The notes: a model not told the origin generated them from the letters alone. A stretch of DNA of 64,000 nucleotides from Knoxdaviesia capensis (GCA_001510575.1 LNGK01000010.1:991825-1055824), one strand, 5' to 3'. Counted from the stretch's first letter, positions 13,218 through 26,552 are shown. Translations and numbers: made by a program.

Positions 13218-14419
13218 CCCGCGCCACGTACCTACTAAAGTAGGTTCTCTATACTAAAATAAACTAATTACTAAAATAAACTACTCTCTTTATTTTTAAC
13301 TATAGATTTTATTTTAACTATAACTACCTATCTCTTTAACTATCTTAGTTTCTTTCCTATCTTATAGATAAGTAGTAGATCGGGTTTACTTATAGTACGC
13401 TATTTCCGCGTTATAAGTACCGCTTTAGCGATAATACGCTTAAAACGTCTATATAGTTATTCCTCCGCTACCTTAACTACCTATAATACCTATACCTCCT
13501 TATCTTCCTTCCGCTATATAATAAGGTCCTATACGTCTTCGATAGTAAGTATACTACCTTAACTATAGCTAAGTATTAGCTCTAGAACGAGCTAAGCGAC
13601 GTATTTACTTAGAACGCCTCGTCTTATTAAGATATCGCCTCGATAGTAGTAGCTAACTCTCTATTAGCCGGTATAGCTAGATATTAAGCTCGCTTTCTCT
13701 TAGTAATAATAAACTAGCTTTTACTAACTCTAATCGAAAAACCGGTCTCGTCTATATTCTATATATCCGATAACGCGATTCTATAAGTCTAGATAGTATC
13801 TTATAAGCGATAGAAGTACTCTTTAACGTAGGGAAGGTCTTTACTAACTTACTAGTTAGTATCTAAGAGAGCTTACTATATAACTAGATATCTATATCTC
13901 TTAATAAAGTAAGCTACCTAGCTTTCTTCGATAAGCTAAAACTCATATAGACGGAAGCGAGTAGCGAGTATATTATTACTAACCTTAGCTATAAAGCTTT
14001 AATAGATAACTAGATTAACTTACTTTAGCTAGTTAATATATATATATATAGTAGCCTCTTTAATAATAGTAAGCTTTATATTTAAAGCTACTTACTTCTA
14101 CTTTAGCTTATTATTAATATACTTATTATAATAGCGTACGAAAGTAAGGAATAGGATATCGAAGCGCTTCGTAACGGAACGAAGAAAGTTATCTAGGTTA
14201 TCTAGCTGATACTAGATAGCCTCTTATATAATATAATAGTTCGTTAGGTAGCTATTTAAATAAGGTATCAAATAATATAAAAAGTAGGAAAATAAAGTAT
14301 AGAATAGAGAGGTAAGAAGAGGAAGAAGTTCTATAGTTAAAAATAAGGAGAGTAGTTTATTTTAGTAATTAGTTTATTTTAATATAGAGCACCTACTTTA
14401 GTAGGTGCGTGGCGCGGGT
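13218..14419 (-). mobile_element. TIR element A (pogo/Fot1-like deletion derivative)
   Basis: 1,202-bp element flanked by TA on both sides. Its TIRs of about 88 bp start CCCGCGCCACG on the left and end CGTGGCGCGGG on the right. It lies in the same orientation as copies C and D and inverted to copy B. Coding relics are on the minus strand. See copy B for the transposase motifs. Confidence 0.85.
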
Positions 14420-14480
14420 TAGTAATTCTATTTCTAGATATCTAGTAAAGGTATCTATAAACGTTATAATATACTTATTA

Positions 14481-14828
14481 TATTAAATATTTACTAAATA
14501 TTTATTAAATATTAATTATAGTAGTAGAAAGTATATTATAGGAATTAGGCTTTATTACGAAGCCTAAAGGCCCTAGGAAGCCTAGGGAGGCCTAATATAT
14601 ACTTATAGGAAGCCTATTAATAGATAAGGAAGCCTAGGAGGTATTTAGGAACCTAGGGAGGGGAAGCCTAGATCCTATAGGGGATAAAGTAGGAGCTTTC
14701 CCCCGCTTATTCTAGTCTAGCTTTCCTAATAACTATTAATAACTTCCATACCGATTTGACCCCTACCTTTGATATAATATAGGTAGTAAAGTTACCCTTC
14801 TACTAACTATATATCCTTAATTCTAAAA
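14481..14828 (+). repeat. Solo copia-type LTR, inverted
   Basis: About 348 bp, resembling the reverse complement of the 344-bp copia LTR. It starts TATTAAATATT and contains GAAGCCTAGATCCTATAGGG followed by a C-run. It splits copia copy II, whose sequence resumes after it. TATTA occurs immediately on both sides (14476-14480 and 14829-14833) as a candidate 5-bp target duplication. The right end is not a clean CA/TA terminus, so it is approximate. Confidence 0.65.
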
Positions 14829-15624
14829 TATTATTTATTTACTTTAGCTAATACTAAGCTAATGATATTAGATAATACCTTTATTGAATAATAAGAATAA
14901 ATAAAACTATTATTATAATATATATTTTAAGTATTCTTTATATATATATTTATTATTAAGAAACTAAATATTATTTTATTTTATTATATTAGTATATACG
15001 TAACCTAATTATCTAAACTATTTTTTTATAGTTATTAATAACGTTATCTTCTTCTATAGTATTTAGTATTCAAATATTAGTAATATTAAAAGAAAAGCTA
15101 TTATTTTCATAAATATCGAAACGTAAATAATATAGGTTATTTTCCTTATATCCCTTTATTATTAGTTTATTCGTTTTATTATTATATATAGATATAGTTA
15201 TTAAGAATAACTATTCTTTTATTTATTAGCTTATTAATACTTATTAATTTGATACCTAGCTTAGGGATATATATATAGTTTTTTTAATAAAGCTATTATT
15301 TTTATAACTAACCTTATTATCTCCTATAAGGCTATATCTAATAATAGAAGCCTTTCCTTACTTAACTATCTTATTAAAGTTCCTTATATAAAATAGAAAA
15401 CCCTTATTAGATACTACGTACGTAGTAATAGCTATATCTAGATATAGGTTTTTATATAAGTCTTTATTTTTACTTAGAACTATAAAGATATAGTTATTAG
15501 TATTAGGGTTAGTAATTAGACGTATAGAGGTAGATAGTATAATATTTACCTCGATATTATTATTAGATTTATTCGATAGGTCCTAGTTAGGTTTTCTAAT
15601 ATCGTTTATAACGTTAACGATATA

Positions 15625-15988
15625 TAATACTTTAACTAGTAATATAAGTAAAAGCACTAAGTAAGGGTATAGACCCTAAGTAGTACGAAGAATAAACTAG
15701 AACTTAAGATAGCTAAGAGATAGGTTAAACCCTATAACTCTATAAAGGGATAATAATAATAACTAAGGAATATCCTAAATCCTTATTAGCTATACCTATA
15801 AGAAAACTCTATAAGAGTAGAGTTGCTCCTCTAAACTAACTCTTATATAAGGAGGAGATAAAGAAGGGGGCTAGGAAAATAAAATTATAAATAGAGGAGA
15901 AATTTTCTATAAGTTAATAGAACTTAGAAAGAGACTAAGGAAGATCTCCAATCTTATAATATACTTACCTTTATAACTAATACTTTTA
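15625..15988 (+). repeat. LTR-like direct repeat, left member
   Basis: About 364 bp, nearly identical to 27769-28140. Both begin TAATACT and end AATACTTTTA or AATACTTCTA, compatible with TG...CA ends after RIP. Its left neighbour is copia copy II; its right neighbour is a minus-strand reverse transcriptase fragment. It is therefore not followed by an obvious primer site for the plus-strand gypsy element. Confidence 0.75.
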
Positions 15989-18900
15989 GTCCAACCTGGG
16001 ATATAGAACGCGTATACCTTCCGGTACTCTTTCGCTATAGGAATACTCTAAAACGCATGCTTTAAGTTAAACCTTATATAGACCCTATATAATAAGTAAT
16101 TAAGGTACATAGTTACTTCATTAATAGTTTTTATCTTAATACCTAGTAGTATCTCTTTAATAAACCTATAATTGAATATTAACTTCTTTTCTCTTATAAG
16201 GCTACCCGGTTTATTAATTAATACGGCCTAAGAGTTCTATAGAGATAGCTTATTATTTATAGTAAAGGTAGACTTATATAAACTTATATCTACCGTTTCC
16301 TATATTAGCTTATTTAGCTAAAACTTCTAAGGCTTAGTCAATCGTTTTATATATTACTAGCCCTATAGTATTATATTTAAAGCTAGCTAAGCTTAGTAGG
16401 TATATATCGTTATCCCTAGGATATCTAAGAAAGTTAGGGTATTTTGTTTTCTATAAATATAAAATATCCGTTTAACTTCTACCCATAACGTATCTAAGAG
16501 TAGTATCGCGTCGCCTAAGGAAAGGCCTATAGAGAGGAACTATATATATTCCTCTTCCTAGATTATAGATATATTCAGTTCAAGCTAATATAAGTCTAGA
16601 ACGCTATAGGAATTAGTAAATATATATTTCAAATTAATAAGGATAAATTCTATAAGTAAGTTATATATATAATCGGGCCTATAAGAGTCGTTTAACTCTA
16701 CTTAATAAGTAATAATAGATAATAAGATAATATTAGGCCTAGGGGGGTCAATTAACTCCGCCTAGTAGTTAATAATAAATAGTAAGAGGATATGAGGCTT
16801 ATAGGAACTAGTTGACTCTACTTAGTAAGTAATTATAGATAATATTATAATATTAGGTCTATTAATAAACTTAGATAATAATAATAAGGGGATCTTAATA
16901 TCTTTTCCTAGACTTTCTGACTTAAATTCGATATAATAGAAGCTTAATCTAGCTATCTATAAGTCGTAAGGCCTTATAATATAACTACTTAAGTATCTGA
17001 CTTAGCTAGCGGTCTTAATAAAACCTTTTATTTTTTTAGCTCGTTATTAAATAGAATTATTAAGTTATCTTTAGTTCTTAAAACTCTCGTTAATTAGCTT
17101 AATACTAGCCTCTAATGTACGTAATATTAAGTGTATTAGCTATATTATTAATAGGCGTTAGTTCTTAGTAAATTCTATTATTCTATTATAGATAATAATA
17201 ATATAGAAGCTATTCTTCTTAAGTGTTAGCTTAATTATATAGATATCTATATTTACGTTCACGTCTTATAACTACGTTTAGCTTAGGATTAGATATATCT
17301 AATGATTCTTATATTTCTAAATTATAATCTATATACCTAAATAGAGGATTCCTATAATATTAATATTAATATCTATTACGATATATATCTCTATATCTCC
17401 TTCTAAGTTATTAGCGTATATTATCGTTAGCGGTTTTAGCTTTCTTCTAATTAAGTTATTGATCGGTAGGCCTAACTTATATATTATCAGCTTATCTATA
17501 ATAGATAAATTTATATCTTAATAAGCTATCGCTTAATAAATAGCTATCTCTATTAGCCCCCTAACGTTATTCTAGTTATAGGGACTTAGAATGTATAGCG
17601 AGGCGTATTAGCTCGTTATATTATAGCTATAGTAGCCTTACGCTTACTTATTACTTATTTATTTCTAAGCTTAATAGTAGCTTTCTTTAACTATCTTATT
17701 ATTTCTAAGCTAATCTCTTATAACTTACTTAAAGTTAATATTACTTATATACTTACGATTCTATTTTAATTAAATAGCTACTAACTAATTATTAGACTTA
17801 TTAAGCTATCTTCTATAACGCGTTACTTAGCTTCCCTAGCGTACGTATTAACTATCTATATCTTATCTATAACTCACTTATATCCTAGTAGTTTAAGGTA
17901 TATAGCGTAGACGTTATCTAAGTTATTATAATTCTATCTTCGCTTTAGTAATAGTTACTTAAGCTATAAATCGTTAAGGAATGATTATCTCCCTTAAGAT
18001 TACTTATTCTTATATCTTTAATAGGGGGGCCTAGTATCTAAGGGTTTAATAGCGTATTTTACTATATAAAATATAGATTAAGCTAAACTATTAATCTTCT
18101 AAGAGGGGTTCTAATTTATTAACGTAGGTATTTTAAGACGTCTTTCTATCTCGTATAAGTTGGCCTTATATTAGTATTAAGCCTACGTTAACCCCTTAAG
18201 GTTAAGTTATTAGCGGGGCTAGATATAATACCTTATCGTTATAAGATACTATAAATATATTAGGGTTAAAGCCCTTAGGGATATACGTATTATATTATTC
18301 AATTTTTACTATAACTAACTTCTTAACTTTCACTTAATATTAATCTATAATTATATATTTAATAACTAGGGTAGTATTTTTCAGAATCTATTAACGTCCC
18401 TATATCATATCATCTACGCCTCTTACTAGGTACTTATATTAAGTATTTATATCTAATATTCTACTAATAAACGTATTTAGCGTAATTTATATACTTAATC
18501 GTTTTATATCTATTATTAACGTAATAAGGCTCGCTAGACCTATAATAATAAACGCCTTCTATCTTAATAGGTACGTTTAAATTAATATTAACTAGAAAGT
18601 CGATTATCTTTATTAAGTTTATTTTATTTTATTTAAAATTATATTGAAGTATTTTATAATATTATTATTATTAAACTATAATAAAAAGTAATAACTATTC
18701 AATATTATTAATAAAATATTAAGTTTAGATATATCTTTATCTTTTAGTTAATATATATAAACTTATTATATATAATATAGCGGACTTTCAATAGTATTAT
18801 AGATAATAAGCTATTTTTTTAAAAAAGAAAGTAATAAACTAATCCTTATAAGATTTTAATAAAGTTATATATATAGTAACTACGTTACTTTTTTTAAAAG

Positions 18901-19400
18901 GGAGAATAATAGTCAGACTAGCTATTCTTTATAAGAAAATAAGTAAAATTAAACTATATAAAATTTTGATAAAGTTATAGTAACTACGTTATCTTTTTAA
19001 GGGATAATAATAAAACTAAATAAATTCTTAATAAGGAATCTATAAAACTAATAGAAATAAGGAAGATAAAACTAATAAGGGGGTAGGTAAGGGGTTTTAC
19101 TTAATACTAAAATAGGAAAACGAGGGTCTTAAGATTTAAAATAGTACTTAGATAATATTCAAATAAAGAAATAAAGTTAATAAAAGATAAGAAACTAAAT
19201 AGTAATAAGTTTAATTAAGTAAAAGCGTAGTAAATCCCTTAGAAAAACTAAATCTTATAACTATATAAATATATATATATATATAATTATATAAAATAGT
19301 AAAGAAGATATATTAAGAAGAGTTTTTAAATTAAGGGTCTAGACCTTAGAGATCTAGATATTTACCCCTCCTTACTACTACTTAGAGATACTTACTAATA
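15989..19400 (-). mobile_element. Truncated minus-strand LTR retrotransposon with a gypsy-like RT fragment
   Basis: Minus-strand translation of about 16,000-16,460 gives a reverse transcriptase N-terminal half. It includes a KLIFNYRFIKEI stretch, then IRFNLKHAF-SIPIAKEYRK (the VDLKNAFHSIPI-type catalytic block) and a YAFYIPG stretch. The frame stops at the LTR-like repeat, so the palm motif and the rest of pol are missing. Upstream in its sense lie a three-unit 60-bp tandem repeat (16,676-16,855) and TA-rich sequence without an identifiable gag. The 19,400 boundary is a guess. Confidence 0.6.
16676..16855 (-). repeat. Three 60-bp tandem repeats
   Basis: Units start at 16,676, 16,736 and 16,796 and a partial one follows at 16,856. 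Each begins GGCCT, GGCTT or GGTCT and shares the spaced words TTAACTC and AAGTAATAATAGATAAT. The exact period of 60 means 20 codons per unit, so it probably encoded a 20-residue repeat between protease and RT regions of the minus-strand element. Confidence 0.85.
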
Positions 19401-22400
19401 CTATATAGTTAAGCCTTCTATTAAGGCCTTCTTTCTTTCCTTTAGGCGTTACTTACTAACGTAAACCGCTTATTTCTTATAAAAGATTTTTTTTTAAACC
19501 TGTATAGATCCCTAATCGGTTAGAGTATATTATAATCACGTATGTTACTATCTATATATATATAAATACCTTAAAGAGCTAGTAAAAGACCTATAAAAGG
19601 TAGATATCTACCGCGCTTTCATAGGAAATATCTTAAGATAGAAAAAATTTAAGCTTCCCTTTTTATATATTTCTCTATACGTGCCTTATAATTATAACTT
19701 ATTTATTAGTCCCTTAGACTATATAACTACGAATTATACCCGTAATATAGGTTTTATAATTATCTTCTTTCTTTTCTAAAATATATTAGATTCAACTAAG
19801 AATACCTAGAGTTATTCCTAAATTTTAACTATAACCCTAAATACTTAATAAACTCCCTTATATACTAACTTAAGCTACCTTTTTACTTACCCCCCTATAA
19901 GCGAAAAGTCTTTAATCTAGACTAATATAATTAAAGTTAATTAAGATATAATTAAGTATAGATAAAGAGAGTTTAAGAAGACTACTATAATCAAAGAAGT
20001 TCTTATATAAGTTATAAAGTATTTTAGTAATATCTAGTAAGAAAGTACTATATAAACTCTTATAATAATTTACAAAAATATAAAAGCTAGATTTAGAATA
20101 TTAATTAAAGTAACTATAAGAGATTATAAAAACCTTTTAGATAAAGTTAAGAAGATTAAGATAAAATCTGAAACCTAATATATTTTACTTAATAGTAAGA
20201 AACTATTTAACGTAAACTTAAGGATTACTTAGATATCTTAAAAGAAAAACGCTTTGATTAGGTCTTCTTTATTCTAAAAACCAATATAGTTATTTAAAAG
20301 AATAATTATTTTAAAGTTAGCTTTATAAGTCAAGAGATTAATTGAAAGGCGCTAATAATATATACTATAAAAATATATTTCTTATCTAAGAATAGATTTA
20401 GAACGTATTAACTTAAGTTACTTAAGCCTAAGTATATAGATAATAAGAGACTAATAGACTTTATAATAAGATATTTTAATATTATCTCTAATATAGATCT
20501 AATAAAGTCTAATAACTATTAAAAAAACTATAAATACTATTAAGTTTCTTATTAAGCTTAATTAATAAGATATTAAATAATAAAGGAGAAGATTTCTTAG
20601 AAAATCTTAACTCTCTTATAAAGATTATTAATAAGATAGAGAACTACTAGTAAAAAAAATAGAATACGTCGAAAACTATAACTATTAAAAGAATTAAAAA
20701 GTTATAGCTATTACTTAAAAGAACTAAGCTTAGCTATCTATTATATAAGATCTATAAGAAGATAAACTATAAATAAAAAGACTCCCGCTTTATAGTAGTA
20801 AATAATAGCTTTATCCTTATATAAAAGAGATATAATTACTATAAGAAAAGTCGTTATTAAGAAAGCATCTACTAAACTAAAAATCTAAATCTAAACCCCG
20901 TTTCAAAGGTTATCTACGTCTAAAATACTATTACTATTAAAGGAGCTAAAGAAGAAGAAGGTTCTCCTAACTATTACTTAGAAAACAATAAGGTATCTTA
21001 AGAGACTTAAGACCTAAAATATTAATAACTATAAAGGTATATATAGTAATTTAATAAAGAAATAAAAAATTAAAATATAATAAAGTTAATAAGAAATAGA
21101 AATAGATTTAGATATAGGAGTTAACTTATATTTAAATAATAAGGAGTTAATAATATAATTATAACTTACTTATAATAGAGAGAGTATATAGTCAAGAGCT
21201 CTTAAGGAAAGAAAACTAGGATAGCCGATATATATAATATAATATTAAAATAAAATATATTACTAAAATAAAAAGAAAAGTCTCGATTAGATCTACTATA
21301 ATCAAAAGACTTATAGGAAGACCTAAAATTCTTAATTTTTAAAAAAATATTATTCTAAGTCTAAGCTATTATAAACTTAAAAATAAATAAGTTATAGTTT
21401 AGAAACGAAACTTGAAAACTAGATATAAAAGAATCAGTTAGTAAAGAAATAAGTACTTTAAAATAATATCTACTATATAGGATATATTTAAGTAAATAGA
21501 ATGAAAGAAAAAGAAGAAGACTTAAAAGTAACAGAGTTCTAACTCCTAGAATATCTAAAAGATTACTTAAAGATACTAAATATCTTATTAATCTAATACA
21601 AGGAAAATAACTACTAAGTAATAATATATTTAACTAATATAAAGTAAGTAATTTTACTTAGAAAGTCCTTAAGTAAAAACTATTGAAATGATAAAATATA
21701 ATTATAAAAAAGCCTTACTAATATGCTTATAATATTCGTTCTAAAGATAGATATGTTTATCTATATCTATATTAACTATAAAAGCTTAAATAAGATAATT
21801 ATTAAAAATAAAATAATATTCTTATTAATTAAAGGGATTAATAAATAACTTAATTAATATAAAGTATTTTCTAAGTTAGATTTAAGAAATGTATATTACT
21901 AAATCTAGATTAAACTAAGAGATAATTAGAAGATAGCGTTTAATATAAAGTATAGATATCTTAAATACTTAGTTAGACCTTTTAGATTTACTAGAGCTCC
22001 TAATACTTTCTCAAACTTTATTAATTAAGTTCTAGCTAGCTATATAAATATTTTCTATATTATATACTAGATAATATCTTAATATTTTTGAAAAATAAAA
22101 AAGGTCTATAAAGAGTATCTAAAATTAGTTATAAAAACGTTATAAGCTTTTAAGTTATATATAAAAGTATCTAAAAATAAATTATTTAATAAAGATATAA
22201 AATACTTAGGATTTATAATTAGAAAATATAAAATAAATGTAATTAGATAAACTTAGAATTATTATAGATTAGCTAAAATTAAGAATAGTAAGTAACCCTA
22301 AATTAATAAGATAAGGAAACTATTACTAAAAATTTATATTAAAATATTTAGATATAATAGTATTAATACTAGGCTTCTTAAAAGGGAAGGATAAATAGAA

Positions 22401-22741
22401 TGAAAAAGCCCTAATAAAATAAGGAAAAGAATAGAAATTAGTATTAAAAATATTAAAAAAAGGTATTCTTATCCGCTACGGTTCTATAGAGTTAAGACGT
22501 AAGAATACTTATAAAGTTAGAAATAAACGCCTTATAAAAAGTAATATTAAATATTAAATATACTATTATAAGAGTAAAATTAGAAGTAGTATTTATTTAA
22601 TTAGATAGATACTTCTTATAAAAGCTCTTAAAGATATTTATAAAATTAGTTACTAAATAATAAAGAATATAGGTAATTATATTTAATATAAAGTATTAGG
22701 TATATTTACTATATTACTTATTAAGACTATTTGAAATACTA

Positions 22742-23912
22742 CCCGTGCCACACACCTACTAAAGTGGGTGCTCTACACTAAGATAAACTAATTACTAAAA
22801 TGAACTACTCTCCTTATTTTTAACTATAGAACTTCTTCCTCTTCCTACCTCTCTATTCTATACTTTATTTTCCTACTTTTTATATTATTTAATACCTTAT
22901 TTAAATAGCTACCTAACGAACTATTATATAAGAGGCTATCTAGTATAAGTTAGATAATTTCGACGATTTTCTTCGTTCCGTTATAAAGCGCTTCGATATC
23001 CTATACCCTACTTTCGTACGCTATTATAAGAAGTATATTAATAAAAAACTAGAGTAAAAGCGAGTAGCTTTAAATATAAAGCTTACTATTACTAAGGAAG
23101 CTACTATTTATAGATATATTAACTAGCTAGAGTAAGTTAATCTAGTTATCTATTAAAGCTTATACTTACTACTTATTTCCGTTTATATAAGGTTTAGCTT
23201 ATTAGAGAGAACTAAGTAGCTTACTTTATTAAGAGATATAGATATCTAGTTATATAGTAAGCTCTCTTAGATACTAATTAGTAAGTTAGTAAAGACCTTC
23301 CTCGCGTTAAAGAGTACTTCTATTACTTATAAAATACTATCTAGATTTATAGAATTAAATTATTAGATATAGAATATAGATAAGACTAGTTTTTAAATTA
23401 GAGTTAATAAAGCTAGCTTATTTCTTATTAAGAGAAAGCGAGCTTAATATCTAGCTATACTAGCTAATAGAGAGTTAGTTATTCTTATCGAAGTAATATC
23501 TTAATAAAACGAGGCGTTCTAAATAAATACGTCGCTTAGCTCGTTCTAAAGCTAATACTTAGCTATAGTTAAGTAATACGCTTACTATCGAAGACGTATA
23601 GGAGCTTATTATATAGCGGAAAGAGGATAAGGAGGTATAAGTAGTATAAGTAGTTAAGGTAATAGAAAAACGGCTATATAGACGTTTTAAGCGTATTATT
23701 ACTAAAACGGTACTTATAGCGTGGAAATAATATACTATAAGTAAACTCGATCTACTACTTATCTATAAGATAGGAAAGAAACTAAAATAGTTAAAGAGAT
23801 AGGTAGTTATAGTTAAAATAAAATCTATAGTTAAAAATAAGGAGAGTAGTTTATTTTAGTAATTAGTTTATCTTAGTATAGAGTACCTACTTTAGTGGGT
23901 GCGTGGCACGGG
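22742..23912 (+). mobile_element. TIR element B (pogo/Fot1-like deletion derivative), sense copy
   Basis: 1,171 bp between TA duplications (22740-22741, 23913-23914), with TIRs of about 88 bp. Plus-strand translation shows transposase relics. FDDFLRSVIKRFDIL is at about 22,960-23,000. A NIDKTSF stretch, matching the first catalytic Asp block NMDETGF of pogo/Fot1 DDE transposases, is at about 23,374-23,396. An ILANREL---IEVIS block, matching the second conserved block, is at about 23,455-23,497. Then, without the second and third acidic residues, a C-terminal TIEDV-ELII-RKED block follows at about 23,575-23,650. Former CAG codons are now TAG. The missing catalytic centre makes it a non-autonomous derivative. 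Confidence 0.8.
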
Positions 23913-25381
23913 TAACTAATTATATAACGTTAAAATATATTATAAAATTACTTAACTTTTTTTAATTAACTAACTAAGAAGTTTTATAAAAGAATTTAAG
24001 AATTATAGATATTAAATTTAAAGTATTAAATTATGAAATAAAACTAGTTAAAGAATACTATAGGGGAAAAATACTTAGAAGATATAGAAGGTTTATTCTA
24101 TTATAAGACGAAACTATATACCCTAGATATATCATTTTAAAAATTAGAAATCTTAAATAATACTATAATAACTTACGCGTTAGGTATATAAGAGAAAAGA
24201 AGACTATTAAGTTAGTAATAAGAAAGTTCTACTAGAAATATATCTTAAAAGATCTAACTAAGTATATATAGAGTTATATAAAGTATTAAAGTATAAAGAA
24301 ACCTAAATATAAACTATATAATTAAATAATATTACTTCCTTTACTAGATAGATTTTGAAAAGAAATCTTAGTAAACTTTTTTTAAGCCTTCTAGATATAT
24401 TTAATATTTTAATATAATAGATACAAATATAATTATACCTATAGTGAACTACATAATAAGAATAAAATATTTTATAGCGATCATAAAGATACTTACTATA
24501 ATTGAACACGTAGAAACTCTATATGAGGAAATAAAAGTAAAGTATAATATAATAAAAGGTATATATTAAAACCCTATTAATTAAGGGACATAATAGAATT
24601 CAATATAAAATCTTTTTCAGTTCAGAAGGATAAATTATAAAACTAAAAAAGAAAATGTAATAAAAGGTATATACTAAAAGCCTCTTAACTAAGGGATATA
24701 ATAAAATTAAATATAAAATCTATTTCATTTAAGAAAGATGAATAGAAACTAACTTTAATCAAAATATTAATAAAGATTATATAAAGTTTAAGTAGCCTTA
24801 TATATAAAATATAACTACTAGAAAAATATATATAAATATATAACGTTTTCTTAGTTACGTTATTAAAGCCTTAATAAAGAAAAGTCTCTTAGATAACTCT
24901 CTTAAAACTAGAGAAGTCTAAAGAAGAATAAGAAATAAGATAAGTTATTAATATAAAAAAAGAAAGTAGTAACCTCTTTTTCTTAGTTAAGAAAGAAAAA
25001 TAGCTTATCAAATATAATATATAGGAACTTAAGGGAAATCTTAAGAATCTTTAATAGAAACTAAGATAATATAAAGAAACTACTTAATATAAAGATAAAA
25101 AATAAAATAAATAGAAAAAATACTTATCTATTCTTTATTCTTAAGTAAATAAGTTTAAAATAGATATAAAGAATGAATATAGGCCTATATTTAAGGCTAT
25201 AAAAGTAACTAAGCTAGTATATAACTGAGTTAGCTTAATATAAACTAAGAAAAGATAATTAAAAGTATATAAGTTTATATACTAGGAAAGAATCTAACGT
25301 TAATAATAAACCTTTAAATAGAAAGTATATTCTAAATAAGTATCTATTAAGGAATAAAAAAGCTCTTATTTAATTATAATA

Positions 25382-26552
25382 CCCGTGCCACGCACCTACT
25401 AAAGTAGGTACTCTATACTAAGATAAACTAATTACTAAAATAAACTACTCTCCTTATTTTTAACTATAGATTTTATTTTAACTATAACTACCTATCTCTT
25501 TAACTATTTTAGTTTCTTTCTTATCTTATAGATAAGTAGTAGATCGAGTTTACTTATAGTACGTTATTTCCGCGCTATAGGTACCGTTTCGGTAATAATA
25601 CGCTTAAAACGTCTATATAGCCGTTCTTCTATTACCTTAACTACCTATATTACTTATACCTCCTTATCCTCTTTCCGCTATATAATAAGCTCCTATATAT
25701 CTTTAATAGTAAGTATACTACTTAACTATAGCCTAGTATTAGTTTTAGAACGAGCTAAGCGACGTATTTATCTAGAACGCCTTATCTTATTAAGATATTA
25801 CCTCGATAGTAATAACTAACTCTCTATTAGCTAATATAGCTAGATATTAAGCTCGCTTTCTCTTAGTAAGAAATAAGCTAGCTTTATTAACTCTAATTTA
25901 AAAACTAGTCTTATCTATATTCTATATCTAATAATATAATTCTATAAATCTAGATAGTATTTTATAAGTAATAGAAGTACTCTTTAACGCGAGGAAGGTC
26001 TTTACTAACTTACTAATTAGTATCTAAGAGAGCTTACTATATAACTAGATATCTATATCTCTTAATAAAGTAAGCTACTTAGTTCTCTCTAATAAGCTAA
26101 AACTTATATATATAGAAGTAAGTAGTAAGTATAAGCTTTAATAGATAATTAGATTAACTTACTCTAATTAGTTAATATATCTAAAAATAATAGCTTCCTT
26201 AGTAATAGTAAGCTTTATATTAGTAGCTACTCGCTTCTACTCTAGCTTATTATTAATATACTTATTATAATAGTATATAAAAGGAGGGTATAGGATATCG
26301 AAGCGCTTCGTAACGGAATAAAGAAAATTATCTAAATTATCTAGCTTATACTAGATAGCCTCTTATATAATAGTTCGTTAGGTAGCGATTTAAATAAAGT
26401 ATTAAATAATATAAAAAGTAAGAAAATAAAGTATAGAATAGAGAGGTAGGAAGAGGAAGAAGTTCTATAGTTAAAAATAAGGAGAGTAGTTCATTTTAGT
26501 AATTAGTTTATCTTAGTATAGAGCACCCACTTTAGTAGGTGCGTGGCACGGG
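25382..26552 (-). mobile_element. TIR element C
   Basis: 1,171 bp with TA on both sides and CCCGTGCCACG...CGTGGCACGGG ends. Same length as B but inverted, and nested in the 3' part of the plus-strand gypsy element. Its interior follows copy A closely with further TA conversion. Confidence 0.85.

Larger units (their letters stand above)
12030..15624 (-). mobile_element. Copia second family, copy II, interrupted by a TIR element and a solo LTR
   Basis: From about 12,040 the sequence parallels 3,095-3,190 of copy I and runs on to the equivalent of about 5,575, with the same zinc-knuckle-proximal and pol landmarks. It is interrupted at 13,218-14,419 by TIR element A and at about 14,481-14,828 by a solo copia LTR. 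It lacks the hexanucleotide array and the 30-bp duplication of copy I. It is truncated at both ends, with many stops. Confidence 0.7.

Noticed and set aside
24303..24509. 68-codon open frame in the AT block
   Set aside because: Ile/Tyr/Lys-rich noise antisense to the plus-strand gypsy integrase relic.
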